From: an uncultured Pseudomonadota bacterium
GTDB taxonomy: Bacteria > Pseudomonadota > Alphaproteobacteria > Rs-D84
Assembly: GCA_902801125.1 (NCBI GenBank)
Contig: CADCGT010000005.1
Location: forward strand, 22,890 to 86,889
Length of the DNA: 64,000 nt
Direction of reading: 5' to 3'
The notes under the pieces are model-generated. The model did not search any database. It was not told the origin of the DNA and saw nothing but the letters and a program-made list of their open reading frames with translations. Positions 8,821-18,544 of the stretch are shown here, piece after piece. The stretch's first letter is position 1; each line of letters starts with the position of its first letter. The position numbers were made by a program, and so were the translations under genes.

Positions 8821-9132
8821 ATTCAGATTTGTTAAAAATTCTGGGAATGGGTTTTCTTCTTCCTCTTCTTCCGTTGGGGTGGCGCCATTTGTTGTGTCAC
8901 CTGTGGGAATATCAACCGGTGTTTTATCCTTGGGGTCACGGGTAGAATCAATCTTGCTCTGTTCTTCGTTCACAATGCGGCCGTAATGTTCGGCGGCCTG
9001 TAATAACCGTTCGCGTTCGATTTCATCTGTGGCCTGGCGTGCCTGGTCCATGTATTGTTTGCGTTTTTGCCGCCATTTGTGACAGCGTTGAATCATCATA
9101 CCCACGGCCGATTGATTTTTTTTATTTTGCAT
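8818..9132 (-). CDS. DUF4167-like small protein
   Basis: A 104-residue basic-then-acidic protein. Residues ~12-60 carry a helical segment with LLQAAEHYGRIVNEEQ, which matches the AEHYxRI core of the alphaproteobacterial DUF4167 family. The tail is a low-complexity run with a Glu cluster and ends PFPEFLTNLN. The function of the family is not established; its Arg/Lys-rich N-terminus often suggests nucleic-acid binding. The gene is much shorter than many family members. The stop lies in repeat array R2. Confidence 0.6.
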   Translation of the reverse strand: MQNKKNQSAVGMMIQRCHKWRQKRKQYMDQARQATDEIERERLLQAAEHYGRIVNEEQSKIDSTRDPKDKTPVDIPTGDTTNGATPTEEEEEENPFPEFLTNLN

Positions 9133-9224
9133 TTTCTTTCTTTTGTTTTATGGAAATAAACCTTGAACAAATCATTCGAATTGTTCCAATCAAGTAATTA
9201 AATTCTAAAACATCTTAAAACCAA

Positions 9225-9253
9225 TTGCAATATTTTTTTTAGGTTGCTATGAT
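9225..9253 (+). promoter_or_regulatory. Sigma70-type promoter of the giant-pilin operon
   Basis: TTGCAA at 9225, a 17-base spacer and TATGAT at 9248 predict a start near 9260. The leader to the GTG at 9277 carries GGGGGG. Confidence 0.65.
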
Positions 9254-9276
9254 TTCCCAAAAGGGGGGCTTTTTTC

Positions 9277-10644
9277 GTGCAATCGCAACGCGGGAACTTT
9301 TTATTACAGGCACTTCTTGCACTGACCTTGGTGTTTGCGTTTATACCGTTTTTTGCGCGTCGCCTTGCGCTGCGTGATATTGGGGCGCAAATGTATGCCA
9401 CCACGCGCCAGGTTGATTCTGCGCGCACCGCCGCCCGAATATTTATTCGTGAAAATGCGGATTCCTTGCCCTATGACCGCAGTATTATTTCCGGGGAAAA
9501 TTTTTCTGATATGTTGGAACCGTATGGTTTGCCATTGGGGTTTGTTCCGCGCACGGCGTTGGGGCAAAATATTATTTTAATAATCGATAAATCAAATACA
9601 GAAATTTCGGCGGTATTGCGTTTGCGTGGTGGGAATTTAAGCACTCTGCAACGTGCCGAATTGGCGCGGCGTATTGGGTTCTTTGCGGTGTATGATGAAC
9701 AAAGCCCCATGGGCGACATAGACATCGGTATTCAATTGGCGGACATGTATTCTGATGTTGTGCGACGCAATGATAAAAACCCGGATGCATCGGGATTCTT
9801 GACCGATTTAGACATGGGGGGCTTTCGTTTTGACAACGCGGCGAACATGTTGGCGTCCCGCGCAACATTCGACAGTGCCGATATAACAACATTGACCATA
9901 TCGGGAACCGAATCGGGCCGCAAAGAACGCAGCAATATCGCGCAAATCAAGACCGACAAAACCGTGTTTCAAACCGGCGCGGGCGAATCGGCACTGTCGT
10001 TGACACGCGGGACATTAAATATGGATACATTGGTCGGACGCACGGTTTCGAAATTTGGTGACACGGGCAATATGACCTTTGTTGATGCGGCGGTTGATAC
10101 ATTTGATATGGTCGCGGGGCGCACCGGATTTGCCGGCCCGGAAAAGTGGAATGTTGGTGGTGATGTCGTGACAAGTCGTATTACATTTAGCGTTGAACGA
10201 TTGGATGTGAATTCTTTTATAAATGTGACGCGCGGTCAAGATGTGTTCGTTGATTCGAACACACTTACATACAGCAGTACCAGTGGCATCGACACAGATT
10301 ATATTTATGCGTCGAATATAACCCTGCGGGACCAGACATCGGACGGGCTTAGTCGTGGGGCCGATGGGGCGGCGATTTTGGACATTCGGCCGGCGGGAAC
10401 ATCACTGTTGCCGGACGCGTTGGTTGATACGATAAACAATGGCGCGTTTTCAATTATTGCGAATCCGAACCAAAACGATGATAAAACGGTCGATTGTAAA
10501 TCAATTATTTCTGGGCTTGGAAATACATATAATCAAAAATCTTTGGCCCAGTATATCGTTTGCCAATATGTATTCTGGCAACGATTGGAACACAGAATTG
10601 ATATAAAACAATGTTTAATCGGGGGCGGCAGTGATTGCAAATAG
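9277..10644 (+). CDS. Large PilV-like minor pilin, paralogue 1
   Basis: A 455-residue protein with a type IV pilin-like N-terminus. Cleavage after Gly6 of MQSQRG would leave NFLLQALLALTLVF, but mature position 5 is Gln instead of the conserved Glu. The long body is predicted extracytoplasmic. Near residue 172 it has DLDMGGFRFDNAAN, a motif shared with the next two genes, and Cys residues are confined to the last 65 residues. Large tip pilins of this architecture (PilV of IncI pili) carry adhesive C-terminal domains; that role is inferred. It starts at GTG after a good GGGGGG site and its end overlaps the next gene by 14 bases. Confidence 0.75.
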   Translation: MQSQRGNFLLQALLALTLVFAFIPFFARRLALRDIGAQMYATTRQVDSARTAARIFIRENADSLPYDRSIISGENFSDMLEPYGLPLGFVPRTALGQNIILIIDKSNTEISAVLRLRGGNLSTLQRAELARRIGFFAVYDEQSPMGDIDIGIQLADMYSDVVRRNDKNPDASGFLTDLDMGGFRFDNAANMLASRATFDSADITTLTISGTESGRKERSNIAQIKTDKTVFQTGAGESALSLTRGTLNMDTLVGRTVSKFGDTGNMTFVDAAVDTFDMVAGRTGFAGPEKWNVGGDVVTSRITFSVERLDVNSFINVTRGQDVFVDSNTLTYSSTSGIDTDYIYASNITLRDQTSDGLSRGADGAAILDIRPAGTSLLPDALVDTINNGAFSIIANPNQNDDKTVDCKSIISGLGNTYNQKSLAQYIVCQYVFWQRLEHRIDIKQCLIGGGSDCK

Positions 10645-11830
10645 GTTAAGAATTTTTGCATATAAATCTGAATGCGTGGCGCAACGCGGCGGCGGCCTTG
10701 TCGAAGTTTTATTGGCAATGGTAATTATTGCGATTGCCGCGCCATTTACATATTCTATGATTGCGGAAACAACGCATACCATGCACAATATGGCGATTGC
10801 GAATGATATTATAAGTTTGCGTGACGGCATATTAAATTTCGTGCGAATAAATCAAGACCTTTGGCCGGCCAGTGCCCAGATACAAATGTCGCGCGAAGAA
10901 TTGTCAGAATTTTCCGATTCCATATCAACCGGGTTCATAGATAAATACACCGTGCGTGGCGGCACGATTATAGATGTGTATCTTGGGTTTGATTTTCAAA
11001 TGCCGGCGCGTCGTGTTGCGCAAATTGCGAATAATATCGGTGTTGACGCGGCGGTTGTTGGGCCGGACGGCATCGCGTATGGTGATTCTTGGGCGGTGAC
11101 CGCGCCGGGATTCAAGGGTGGAAATTTGGTATATAAAATCACACGAAATTTATCAGATGTTGATACATCGCGATTTTTACATCGCGGGTCTTCGGGCGAA
11201 GACGATTTAAATGTTATGATGCGTGATTTAAATATGGGTGGTCACGATGTGTACAATATTGGCGGGGTTGTTGGAAAATCTGTGCGCGTGCGGAATTTAG
11301 ACGCGACATTTGTGAATGCCGATATTGTGAATGCGCGCAATGTATATTTTTCATCGGGTGCAAATATGAATGCCGATAATGTCAAGATTGGAACAATGCG
11401 CGTATCCGGTGACATAAACGGGTTCAGGAATATCAACGCGAAAACATTAAATGGGTCTTCGTTTAATGTAAACGGGCATATTATTGCCGACCGCGCAACG
11501 ATAAATAAATCGGTAAATATCGGTCGACGGTTTTCATTAAAATCTTCATCGTTAAAAACAATAAGTGGCTTTACCGGTATCACCGCCGGGACGGTTTATA
11601 CGCCGTATATTTTGACGCGCGAAATAATCTTTTATGAAAATTTTGGATTGACGGTATCGGGTGAATTATTGGTGTCAACAAATTCACCAATAAAGTTTGG
11701 TTCATGGTCTTTCCCATCGACAAATCCGCCGTCTTTTGCGTCACTAACATTGGCGCGCGGCGGCATTCCGCCCGTTCCAAACAAAGATGAATTTGGTGAT
11801 TTAATAATGAATGGATGGATGGAAAAATGA
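10631..11830 (+). CDS. Large PilV-like minor pilin, paralogue 2
   Basis: A 399-residue prepilin. The leader of 20 residues ends in QRG, and the mature end GGLVEVLLAMVII has the conserved Glu5. A globular region follows, then MMRDLNMGGHDVYNIGGV at about residue 197. After that comes a run of short repeats alternating xN(A/V)xx and (I/V)xxxxN, typical of beta-helix or tail-fibre-like stalks. The GTG start lies inside the end of the previous gene, behind a GGGGGCGG site. The 3' end overlaps the next gene as ATGA. Except for one Cys in the leader it is Cys-free. Confidence 0.75.
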   Translation: MIANRLRIFAYKSECVAQRGGGLVEVLLAMVIIAIAAPFTYSMIAETTHTMHNMAIANDIISLRDGILNFVRINQDLWPASAQIQMSREELSEFSDSISTGFIDKYTVRGGTIIDVYLGFDFQMPARRVAQIANNIGVDAAVVGPDGIAYGDSWAVTAPGFKGGNLVYKITRNLSDVDTSRFLHRGSSGEDDLNVMMRDLNMGGHDVYNIGGVVGKSVRVRNLDATFVNADIVNARNVYFSSGANMNADNVKIGTMRVSGDINGFRNINAKTLNGSSFNVNGHIIADRATINKSVNIGRRFSLKSSSLKTISGFTGITAGTVYTPYILTREIIFYENFGLTVSGELLVSTNSPIKFGSWSFPSTNPPSFASLTLARGGIPPVPNKDEFGDLIMNGWMEK

Positions 11831-13140
11831 AAAATATGTCGCGAATTTTTTCATTGCGTAATCGATGCCGCGGAACGGTTCTAATAGAATTTTTGTTGAC
11901 CATCGCGTTGGCGGGGACACTTATGCCGTTTGTATATGGATATCAAAATCGTGCGGTTGTGCGCGCCGAAAATGTTCGTATAACGCGTCACATGCAACAA
12001 ATACAGTCTGTGTTGGAAAAATATATTGTTGAACACAAAGATGAAATGTTAAAGACCGTGGGTCGCAATATCATACGGATAAAGATGTCTGATTTAACGG
12101 ACTATGGTCTGGACCCGGAATTTGTTCGTGTGAATTCCGATAAATACCAATTGCGAATATTAAAGTCCAATGACTTTGGGGACCAGGCAACACTCCAGGG
12201 TGTAATTGTGTTGGCGGATTCTGAAATCACACCTATGCGCACGCGCGAAATCGTATCAATGGGTGATGACAAGATTGGTTTTGTTGATGGCACACGTGCA
12301 TACGGCGGTTTTGGAACATGGCGTATGGATACGGCGGATTTGGGCATAGACGCAACATCCGGCATTGTGCAAACAACATCTATAAATCGTGATAATTCAC
12401 TTTACCTGTGGCGTGTGCCATCCGACGGCGCAACCGATGCGACAATGTTGTCGGCATTAAACCTTGGTGGGCGTGATATAGTCAATACTTCGTTTGTAAA
12501 TGGCGCGGGTTTATCTTTGAATGAATCGTTGACGGTTGGGACAATCGGCGTCAATGATTTGATATTTAAAAATCGCACAACAATTGACACGGCGTTTACC
12601 ACCGCAACCGCGATAGTATCTGGGGCGATGTCAGGCGATTCAAAAAATATATCTGTGTCGGGTTTATTTAACCTTGCGGAATCGGCCAAGGCGTCTTCGT
12701 TCACGGCGGATAATTTGTGGGTGAATAATTTGACGCTTGCGGGGCTTTCCACACCATCGGGTGCGGCGGCGACATTGCGTTCGAATGGTTCGCTTGATAT
12801 GACCGAAGGCCGCATAAGTGCGTTATTTGTATCGGTTGGCTTTACCGGGTCGGTCACATCGCGTTTGAATGTAAAATCCAAGATTGTTGATTCGGTCAAC
12901 CAAGATTTTTATTGGGATGTCGGCGCCAAGGTTGCGAATCTTGTTGATATAAATTCCCCGACATTATCGGATATGGCGGTGCGCACATTGCGTCGTGAAT
13001 CTGTGTCTGGGTCAACCGCGACGCGCGTGTTTTCGTCGGTCGCATCGAACAAGAACGCAACGGTTGGCGATTATCTAAATGCGCTGCGTGAAATATCGAA
13101 CGCCGTGCGTGCAAAATATCAAATGTTGAATTTGCAATAA
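11827..13140 (+). CDS. Large PilV-like minor pilin, paralogue 3
   Basis: A 437-residue prepilin. The leader ends in CRG, and the mature end TVLIEFLLTIALAG has Glu5. The body repeats the plan of the two upstream genes: a globular part with a YGGFGTWRMD-like stretch, the shared motif ALNLGGRDIVNTSFV near residue 209, then a long repetitive region of short beta-strand-like units. The ATG at 11827 was chosen because it forms an ATGA overlap with the previous stop; ATGs at 11815 and 11836 are alternatives. It is the last of three consecutive paralogues. Confidence 0.75.
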   Translation: MKNMSRIFSLRNRCRGTVLIEFLLTIALAGTLMPFVYGYQNRAVVRAENVRITRHMQQIQSVLEKYIVEHKDEMLKTVGRNIIRIKMSDLTDYGLDPEFVRVNSDKYQLRILKSNDFGDQATLQGVIVLADSEITPMRTREIVSMGDDKIGFVDGTRAYGGFGTWRMDTADLGIDATSGIVQTTSINRDNSLYLWRVPSDGATDATMLSALNLGGRDIVNTSFVNGAGLSLNESLTVGTIGVNDLIFKNRTTIDTAFTTATAIVSGAMSGDSKNISVSGLFNLAESAKASSFTADNLWVNNLTLAGLSTPSGAAATLRSNGSLDMTEGRISALFVSVGFTGSVTSRLNVKSKIVDSVNQDFYWDVGAKVANLVDINSPTLSDMAVRTLRRESVSGSTATRVFSSVASNKNATVGDYLNALREISNAVRAKYQMLNLQ

Positions 13141-13163
13141 ATTGTGGTATAAAGGATATTGAA

Positions 13164-13685
13164 ATGAAAATAAAATGTGAAGTTTGTAAAACAGAATATT
13201 CAATTCCTGATGGCCCATCGGGGCGCGTAAAATGTGCGGTGTGTGGAAATGTATGGAATGTTTCGCGCACATCGCGTCGTGGGGTACTTATGGTGTTTTT
13301 GGCGTCGTTGTGTGCGTTGTTGGCGGCGACGATTTTTGCGGTGGCGGTTATTGTGTCTTCGCGTCGCGACAACCCAGAATTGCGTCCATTGGTTGCGACG
13401 ATAACGAATGTTTCAACGGTGACCGACGATAATGGCGCGCCCCGCATAGTGGTTGATGGCACGGTCACGAATCGGTCTGACGACATATACGCATTCCCAG
13501 ATTTAAGCATAGTTTTATACGACGAAAACGGCGCGCCCCTTTCGCGTCAGAAATTTATGCCATCGGCGACATTACTGGACGCGGGTCAATCGGTCAATTT
13601 TTCGCACACACTGTCGAACGCCCCAATGGGTGTAAAGCGTGTGACGGTTGAATTATTAAATGTGACAATGGGGGATAAAAAATGA
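13164..13685 (+). CDS. Zinc-ribbon membrane protein (MJ0042 type, DUF3426-like)
   Basis: A 173-residue protein. The N-terminal zinc ribbon has two Cys pairs, CEVC and CAVC, in residues 5-27 (MJ0042 finger). One transmembrane segment (about residues 40-65) and a C-terminal beta-sandwich-like periplasmic domain follow, as in DUF3426 and FxLYD-type proteins. Such genes are common single-copy proteins of proteobacteria with unclear roles. It starts 23 bases after the pilin operon and overlaps the next gene as ATGA, so it could belong to the same transcript. Confidence 0.8.
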   Translation: MKIKCEVCKTEYSIPDGPSGRVKCAVCGNVWNVSRTSRRGVLMVFLASLCALLAATIFAVAVIVSSRRDNPELRPLVATITNVSTVTDDNGAPRIVVDGTVTNRSDDIYAFPDLSIVLYDENGAPLSRQKFMPSATLLDAGQSVNFSHTLSNAPMGVKRVTVELLNVTMGDKK

Positions 13686-14140
13686 GAAGAATGATTTTTG
13701 GAATCTTGATTGCATTGACGCCATTTTTTGCGATTGCGGATAATCCGCCACCCGGCCCGCGGGTAAGTATTTTTTCGACTACGACCGATTGGGCGGCTTT
13801 GACCGGTTTGCCGTTGCGCCAATTTAGTGGAAATTTCAAATGGTCAAATTCTGATGTTGGCCGTGGATTGGTTCTGTATTACCTTGATGCGTTTCCGTGC
13901 TATGGCGAAGCGGATAGTGTTCGCGTATGGCTTGGTCAAAACCGTCAATCTACGGGGCGGCTGCGTCTTGTGTGTGTGCATGCACCAAAAACGGTAAGTT
14001 TCGCATGGCGCAACGCAACCCGTGACGCAGACCAGGCGCAAAGCACCGGTATTTTAACATGTCCGGTTGACGGCGATTACGATTTCACAATCGATATTTC
14101 CAAATGCACCTATGGCCCAGAATGGGGGGAGTATAAATAA
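13682..14140 (+). CDS. Small secreted protein, unknown function
   Basis: A 152-residue protein with a clear signal peptide (residues 1-19, ending AIA) and a mature part starting DNPPPGP. Three mature cysteines and aromatic residues suggest a compact, disulfide-containing domain. No family recognised. It overlaps the zinc-ribbon gene by four bases and precedes the pseudouridine synthase by six, so the three are probably co-transcribed. Confidence 0.7.
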   Translation: MRRMIFGILIALTPFFAIADNPPPGPRVSIFSTTTDWAALTGLPLRQFSGNFKWSNSDVGRGLVLYYLDAFPCYGEADSVRVWLGQNRQSTGRLRLVCVHAPKTVSFAWRNATRDADQAQSTGILTCPVDGDYDFTIDISKCTYGPEWGEYK

Positions 14141-14146
14141 AGCCAT

Positions 14147-15103
14147 ATGACCGACACGCGTGAATTTTCTGTATCATCTGAATTTTCCGGCATACGCCTT
14201 GATAAATTTTTGGTTGCGCAAATGCCGGATTTTTCGCGCAGTGAAATTCAGTCTTTTACCGTGACACGCGCCGGCGCGCCCGCAAAGTTTTCCGATAAAG
14301 TCAAACCGGACGACAAAATTGTGGTTCAAATTCCATCGCCCACGACCAATGTTGCAACCGAAAACATATCGGATGAATTGGATTTAGAAATCTTGTATCA
14401 AGACGACGACATAATCGTCATAAACAAACCGCGTGGCGTTGTTATGTATCCGTCGGCGGGGAACAAGACGGGAACATTGGTTCAAAATCTGTTGTCGATA
14501 ACAAATCTTTCGTCACTTGGTGGTGCGACGCGTCCGGGGGTTGTTCACCGTCTTGATAAAGACACCAGTGGTGTTATGGTTTTTGCGAAATCGGACGCGG
14601 CGTATCGTGGGCTGGTTAAAATTTTTTCTGAACACGACCTTACGCGGAAATATGTTGCGTTTGTGTGGGGGGTGCCGAATTGGACGGGGGCGGATATTAC
14701 GGGCAACATCGCGCGTTCTTCACGCAACCGGCAAAAGATGACAATGGTAAAATCCGGTGGCAAACCCGCGCATACGGCTGTTGAGGTTCTAAATGCGTGG
14801 CCGCGTGCGGGCGTATCAGAATTTCGTTGCACATTGTTCACCGGCCGCACGCACCAAATTCGCGTCCACCTTTCTGCGCACGGTTTTCCGGTTTTATGTG
14901 ACCCAATTTACGGTCGCGGCGCATCGCGTTTGGGTTCGGTTCGCGATGGGGATTTACTGGAATTTATAAAAACGCACAGTGGGCAAATGTTGCACGCACA
15001 AATTTTGGAATTTAATCATCCGATAACGGGCGCAAGAATGCGTTTCAAAACAGAATTACCCGACGATATGATGGAATTAAAGGCCATATTGGACGAGTGT
15101 TAA
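14147..15103 (+). CDS. RluA-family 23S rRNA pseudouridine synthase (RluC/RluD type)
   Basis: Converts uridine to pseudouridine in 23S rRNA. An N-terminal S4 RNA-binding domain (about residues 10-75) precedes the catalytic domain, whose motif HRLDKDTSG contains the active-site Asp. The later GRTHQIRVHLSAHGFPVLCD block is also diagnostic. Length (318) is typical. RluC and RluD cannot be told apart from this alone. No strong ribosome binding site is visible at the ATG, six bases after the previous stop. A repeat array starts three bases after the stop. Confidence 0.9.
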   Translation: MTDTREFSVSSEFSGIRLDKFLVAQMPDFSRSEIQSFTVTRAGAPAKFSDKVKPDDKIVVQIPSPTTNVATENISDELDLEILYQDDDIIVINKPRGVVMYPSAGNKTGTLVQNLLSITNLSSLGGATRPGVVHRLDKDTSGVMVFAKSDAAYRGLVKIFSEHDLTRKYVAFVWGVPNWTGADITGNIARSSRNRQKMTMVKSGGKPAHTAVEVLNAWPRAGVSEFRCTLFTGRTHQIRVHLSAHGFPVLCDPIYGRGASRLGSVRDGDLLEFIKTHSGQMLHAQILEFNHPITGARMRFKTELPDDMMELKAILDEC

Positions 15104-15105
15104 CA

Positions 15106-15218
15106 TAGTGGTTAGTGCAAGTGACTAGTGGTTAGTATTGGGGGTATCTGGAATCGTTTTATGGGTACGGGATTGTTCCAGAATATACTAACCACCAACA
15201 CCAACCACTAACCACTAA
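15106..15218. repeat. TAGTGGTTAG-type repeat element R3, with inverted arms
   Basis: Left arm TAGTGGTTAGTGCAAGTG and relatives; right arm the reverse complement words ACTAACCACCAACACC. Between them TCTGGAATCG and TTGTTCCAGA form an inverted core around 15150-15178. The whole element could fold as one long hairpin. Confidence 0.85.
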
Positions 15219-15248
15219 TTTTCCCTTTTCTTTTTCCCATTGATATGA

Positions 15249-15254
15249 TATAAT
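15249..15254 (+). promoter_or_regulatory. -10 element of the first Cys-rich giant gene
   Basis: TATAAT 27 bases before the ATG at 15281, with AAAAGGGG in between. The -35 is weak. Confidence 0.45.
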
Positions 15255-15280
15255 AAATCGATACCAAAAGGGGAACGAGA

Positions 15281-18200
15281 ATGAATATTCTTACAAAAAA
15301 TATAGGATTTTTGTTGGTTTTGTGCGCGGTTCAGCCGTCTTTTGCGGCGATGGTGAATCGTTCTGCGTCGGGGGCGACGGGCCGTGATGCCCGTGTGTCG
15401 TTGGCGGTAAATCCGACGACGGCGGCGATGCGTCGTTTACCAACATTACTAACGGGGACGACGACCACGGCAACGGTGGCAACAACGACCGCGGCAACAA
15501 CATCGTCTTTGATGGATGTGACGGAATGTGTTGACGCATATACCGAATGTATCAAGGACCCCGAGGTTTGCGGTTTTGATTTCGAAGAATGCACAACAAA
15601 CGAATTGTTCTATGCGAAAAAGCCCCAGTGTAACAGTGTCCTGTTGCAATGTTCGTCCGCTGGTATCAACGCACTGTTTGGCACAACCAGTACGACAAAC
15701 CTTGCGGCAAAAAATTCAAATGACGAATATGTGTACCCGACGGCGGGCAGTATACTTGGCCAATTTGTAGAGGCGGGCGCCATCAACAATCGCCTTGATA
15801 AATCGTCATGTGTTAAACGTTATACTTCGTGTTTGAAAAAAGAAAATGTTTGTGGCGAAGATTTTGAACTTTGCACATCCGACCGTGAATTTAAAAAGCA
15901 AAAGATTTATTGCGAATCGACGCTTGCGCGTTGCACCGACGAAGGCAAAACCGAATTGTTTGGTTCAACCAATGTTGATTCCAACCCGACAACGGCAAGC
16001 CGCCTTGGCGAAATGATAACCGAAGGTGCACAATTGGCGGCGAAAAATGCGGTGTCTACGTGCTACAAGGTTGCGAATCAGTGTTTCTTGAATGCGTGCG
16101 GTGAAAATCCTTATCGTTGTATTATCAACAGTTCTATGGATTTAGTTAACGCAACCGATAAATTGAATCAAAAAAACAATAGTACCGCGGCGGAACAAGA
16201 TAATGATGTTATGAATGCTTCGTTGGTATCGCGGTATTTGCGTGGCGCATGTTCTGATACAATCGGTGGAAATAAATATTGCCACATGGCCGCGTATATC
16301 CATATCGATGGATATGCAAACAAGGTTCCCACATCAAAAGACTTAATTGATGATGATTTGCGTGAAGAAGTTTATAACGATATTTATTCGTCCGTGATGA
16401 ATACGCCATTGCGTGATCAAATTCAAAAAATTGCAAATAATATCGAGGCGCGCGCAAAAGAGAAATGTTCGGATGCTATTACAGCGTGCGCAATGCGTTC
16501 ATGCGGTTCTGGGTTGGGATCTGCGTGTTATTCCCGTGTGTTTGGAAATAAAACAAAATGTTTTGATAACAGTGGTATAAAAACCGTTCAGTTAAATTTA
16601 AACGGTTTGCCAACAATAGATTTGTCTGGTACATCTTGTTCTATCAACGGTGAATCGACATATCCAGAAATCAAAATTGGTTGTGAATCCATTGTGAACA
16701 CAGACCAGAATTGTTTGTACGCGGTTGCGGCACTTGGAAATAACAGGTATAATTATACATACAATAATTCGGGGGCGTTTAATGTCTTGTTCCCGAGATT
16801 AGAAGATGGCACCTCGGACCCAATTGGTGTTGTTACGCGTTTGAACAAATCTTTGGCGGAAAACTATAACGATGCCGCGATTGAAAAAATGGCGAAACAG
16901 TGCAAGAACACGGCGGTCAGTTGCATCCGCTCGCTGTGCGGTGCAGACTTTAAGAATTGCTATCGCAACCGTACCGATGTTATGACCGATACATACGCAA
17001 CCAAAGAAGGAAAATTCAATCAAAGCATGAACAAGGTTGGTGGTGTGCTTGACTTTACAATCGTTCGCGGTTTGTGCCTGGAAACGGTTAAAAACGCGGA
17101 CGTGTGTGACGAACATCTTAAAATCCAATCCATCAAAAATTATGACAGCGAAAATGGTGCTGCGGGTTGGGGTAAAAATGGCACTGTCCGTGATGCGTGG
17201 GTTGGTGCGGTAAGTTCGGGTTATTCCGCAAAGTTGGTTGATGTCCAGGGCGAAGTTGTTGAAACGGGGCTTTGCCTTATTGACAAGTCAAAAACAACAA
17301 ATGAAAAATGCAAAAATAAAACCGAGGCTATGCAGTGTGACTATGTCGACGAAGACGGGTGCCTGTACAGTGTCGACCAATTGGTTCCACGTAAAGATTA
17401 TCAATTGAGCATGGCGGCGGATACATTGTTCCAAGAAGTCATGGGCGATTTGGAAAAAGAAGCCCAGGCCAAGTATAACGCCAAATTGACGGCGGAACAA
17501 CACATGTGCCGTGATGCAAACAGTGGTGGCATCATGGGCCGTAACGACCAAAGTGCTACATACATGTGGGCAAAGTTGAAAAATCGTCGGGTTCCAAAGA
17601 ATTATTCAACCAGTGGATTAAAGGTTGGTGACTTTACGGAAAGTAATGATTTGTACGGTTCGTTCTGTCGCGCCCGTGTGACGATTCAATCGGATGACCC
17701 GGATGTTCAGGCCGTGTTGCAAAAAGGTAAAAATTGGTCCACGGCATACTTTGCGGTCGGCGATGTGTTCACCTGTGGTTCGTGGATTCCACAATCTGAA
17801 TTGGAAAAGGTTGCAACCATTGCCGCATGTAAAAAGGCCAAGGTTGATGGTACAATTGATGCTAAAACCGATTGTGGTAATGCAAGTCAGAACGACAAAT
17901 TAAAATTGAGCGTTGGCCAGCAATGGGCGCAATGGGGTGCCGGAATTGGTGGTGCCGGTCTGATGGGTGTTGGTATGGATTTGTTGCAAACCAAAACTGG
18001 GTTGGGGGGCTTGTTGACAACACGCGATAAAAGAACATCCACCCAAAAGCAACTGATGCAGAGTTATAATGATGCCGAACGCCTTTTTGAATCAACTTGC
18101 GAAAGTGATGAAAAACATCAATGCAAGGATGGAAGCGGTAATGATACTACTTGTTTTAAGGCAACCTCTAATTGGGTGGATAATAAGTATATGATAGAAA

Positions 18201-18544
18201 CTTATACCCCTAAAGTTGGTGGTGGTGCCAGCTGTAAAAGCTTGCACGATTATATGTCGAAAGTGGCAAGTATGGCGGGATATGATACAGAAACCGGAAC
18301 CGTGGAACAGCAAGGGTGGTGGGATGAATATGGTAAACGTGCCACTGCGGATGCTGTCGCTGGGTTGGGTGGTGGTTTGGTTGCAGGTATTGGTGTACAT
18401 AATGCATTAAAGGCCGCAAATCTCCAAAAATTCACCGAGGCCCAGCAAGAGTTTATGAACAATGTTGGTAATCATATCTATTGCTTTATCGGTGCGGACG
18501 AAGCCGGTACCTATGGCGACCTTATCGAAATAAGCATAGATTAG
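15281..18544 (+). CDS. Giant Cys-rich secreted protein, paralogue A
   Basis: A 1087-residue protein with a signal peptide (residues 1-23) and a Thr/Ala-rich linker. Two tandem Cys repeats begin near residues 83 and 177: CVDAYTECIKDPEVCGFDFE, then CVKRYTSC with VCGEDFELC. Many more Cys pairs follow along the chain (CxxxC, ACAMRSCGSG, CIRSLCGADF). Gly-rich hydrophobic stretches near residues 885 and 1035 could be membrane-interacting. The CxxxYxxC and VCGEDF motifs recur in the products at 41627 and 55908, which defines a paralogous family. No known domain was recognised; a disulfide-stabilised surface protein is the safest reading. The stop TAG begins repeat array R4. Confidence 0.85.
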   Translation: MNILTKNIGFLLVLCAVQPSFAAMVNRSASGATGRDARVSLAVNPTTAAMRRLPTLLTGTTTTATVATTTAATTSSLMDVTECVDAYTECIKDPEVCGFDFEECTTNELFYAKKPQCNSVLLQCSSAGINALFGTTSTTNLAAKNSNDEYVYPTAGSILGQFVEAGAINNRLDKSSCVKRYTSCLKKENVCGEDFELCTSDREFKKQKIYCESTLARCTDEGKTELFGSTNVDSNPTTASRLGEMITEGAQLAAKNAVSTCYKVANQCFLNACGENPYRCIINSSMDLVNATDKLNQKNNSTAAEQDNDVMNASLVSRYLRGACSDTIGGNKYCHMAAYIHIDGYANKVPTSKDLIDDDLREEVYNDIYSSVMNTPLRDQIQKIANNIEARAKEKCSDAITACAMRSCGSGLGSACYSRVFGNKTKCFDNSGIKTVQLNLNGLPTIDLSGTSCSINGESTYPEIKIGCESIVNTDQNCLYAVAALGNNRYNYTYNNSGAFNVLFPRLEDGTSDPIGVVTRLNKSLAENYNDAAIEKMAKQCKNTAVSCIRSLCGADFKNCYRNRTDVMTDTYATKEGKFNQSMNKVGGVLDFTIVRGLCLETVKNADVCDEHLKIQSIKNYDSENGAAGWGKNGTVRDAWVGAVSSGYSAKLVDVQGEVVETGLCLIDKSKTTNEKCKNKTEAMQCDYVDEDGCLYSVDQLVPRKDYQLSMAADTLFQEVMGDLEKEAQAKYNAKLTAEQHMCRDANSGGIMGRNDQSATYMWAKLKNRRVPKNYSTSGLKVGDFTESNDLYGSFCRARVTIQSDDPDVQAVLQKGKNWSTAYFAVGDVFTCGSWIPQSELEKVATIAACKKAKVDGTIDAKTDCGNASQNDKLKLSVGQQWAQWGAGIGGAGLMGVGMDLLQTKTGLGGLLTTRDKRTSTQKQLMQSYNDAERLFESTCESDEKHQCKDGSGNDTTCFKATSNWVDNKYMIETYTPKVGGGASCKSLHDYMSKVASMAGYDTETGTVEQQGWWDEYGKRATADAVAGLGGGLVAGIGVHNALKAANLQKFTEAQQEFMNNVGNHIYCFIGADEAGTYGDLIEISID

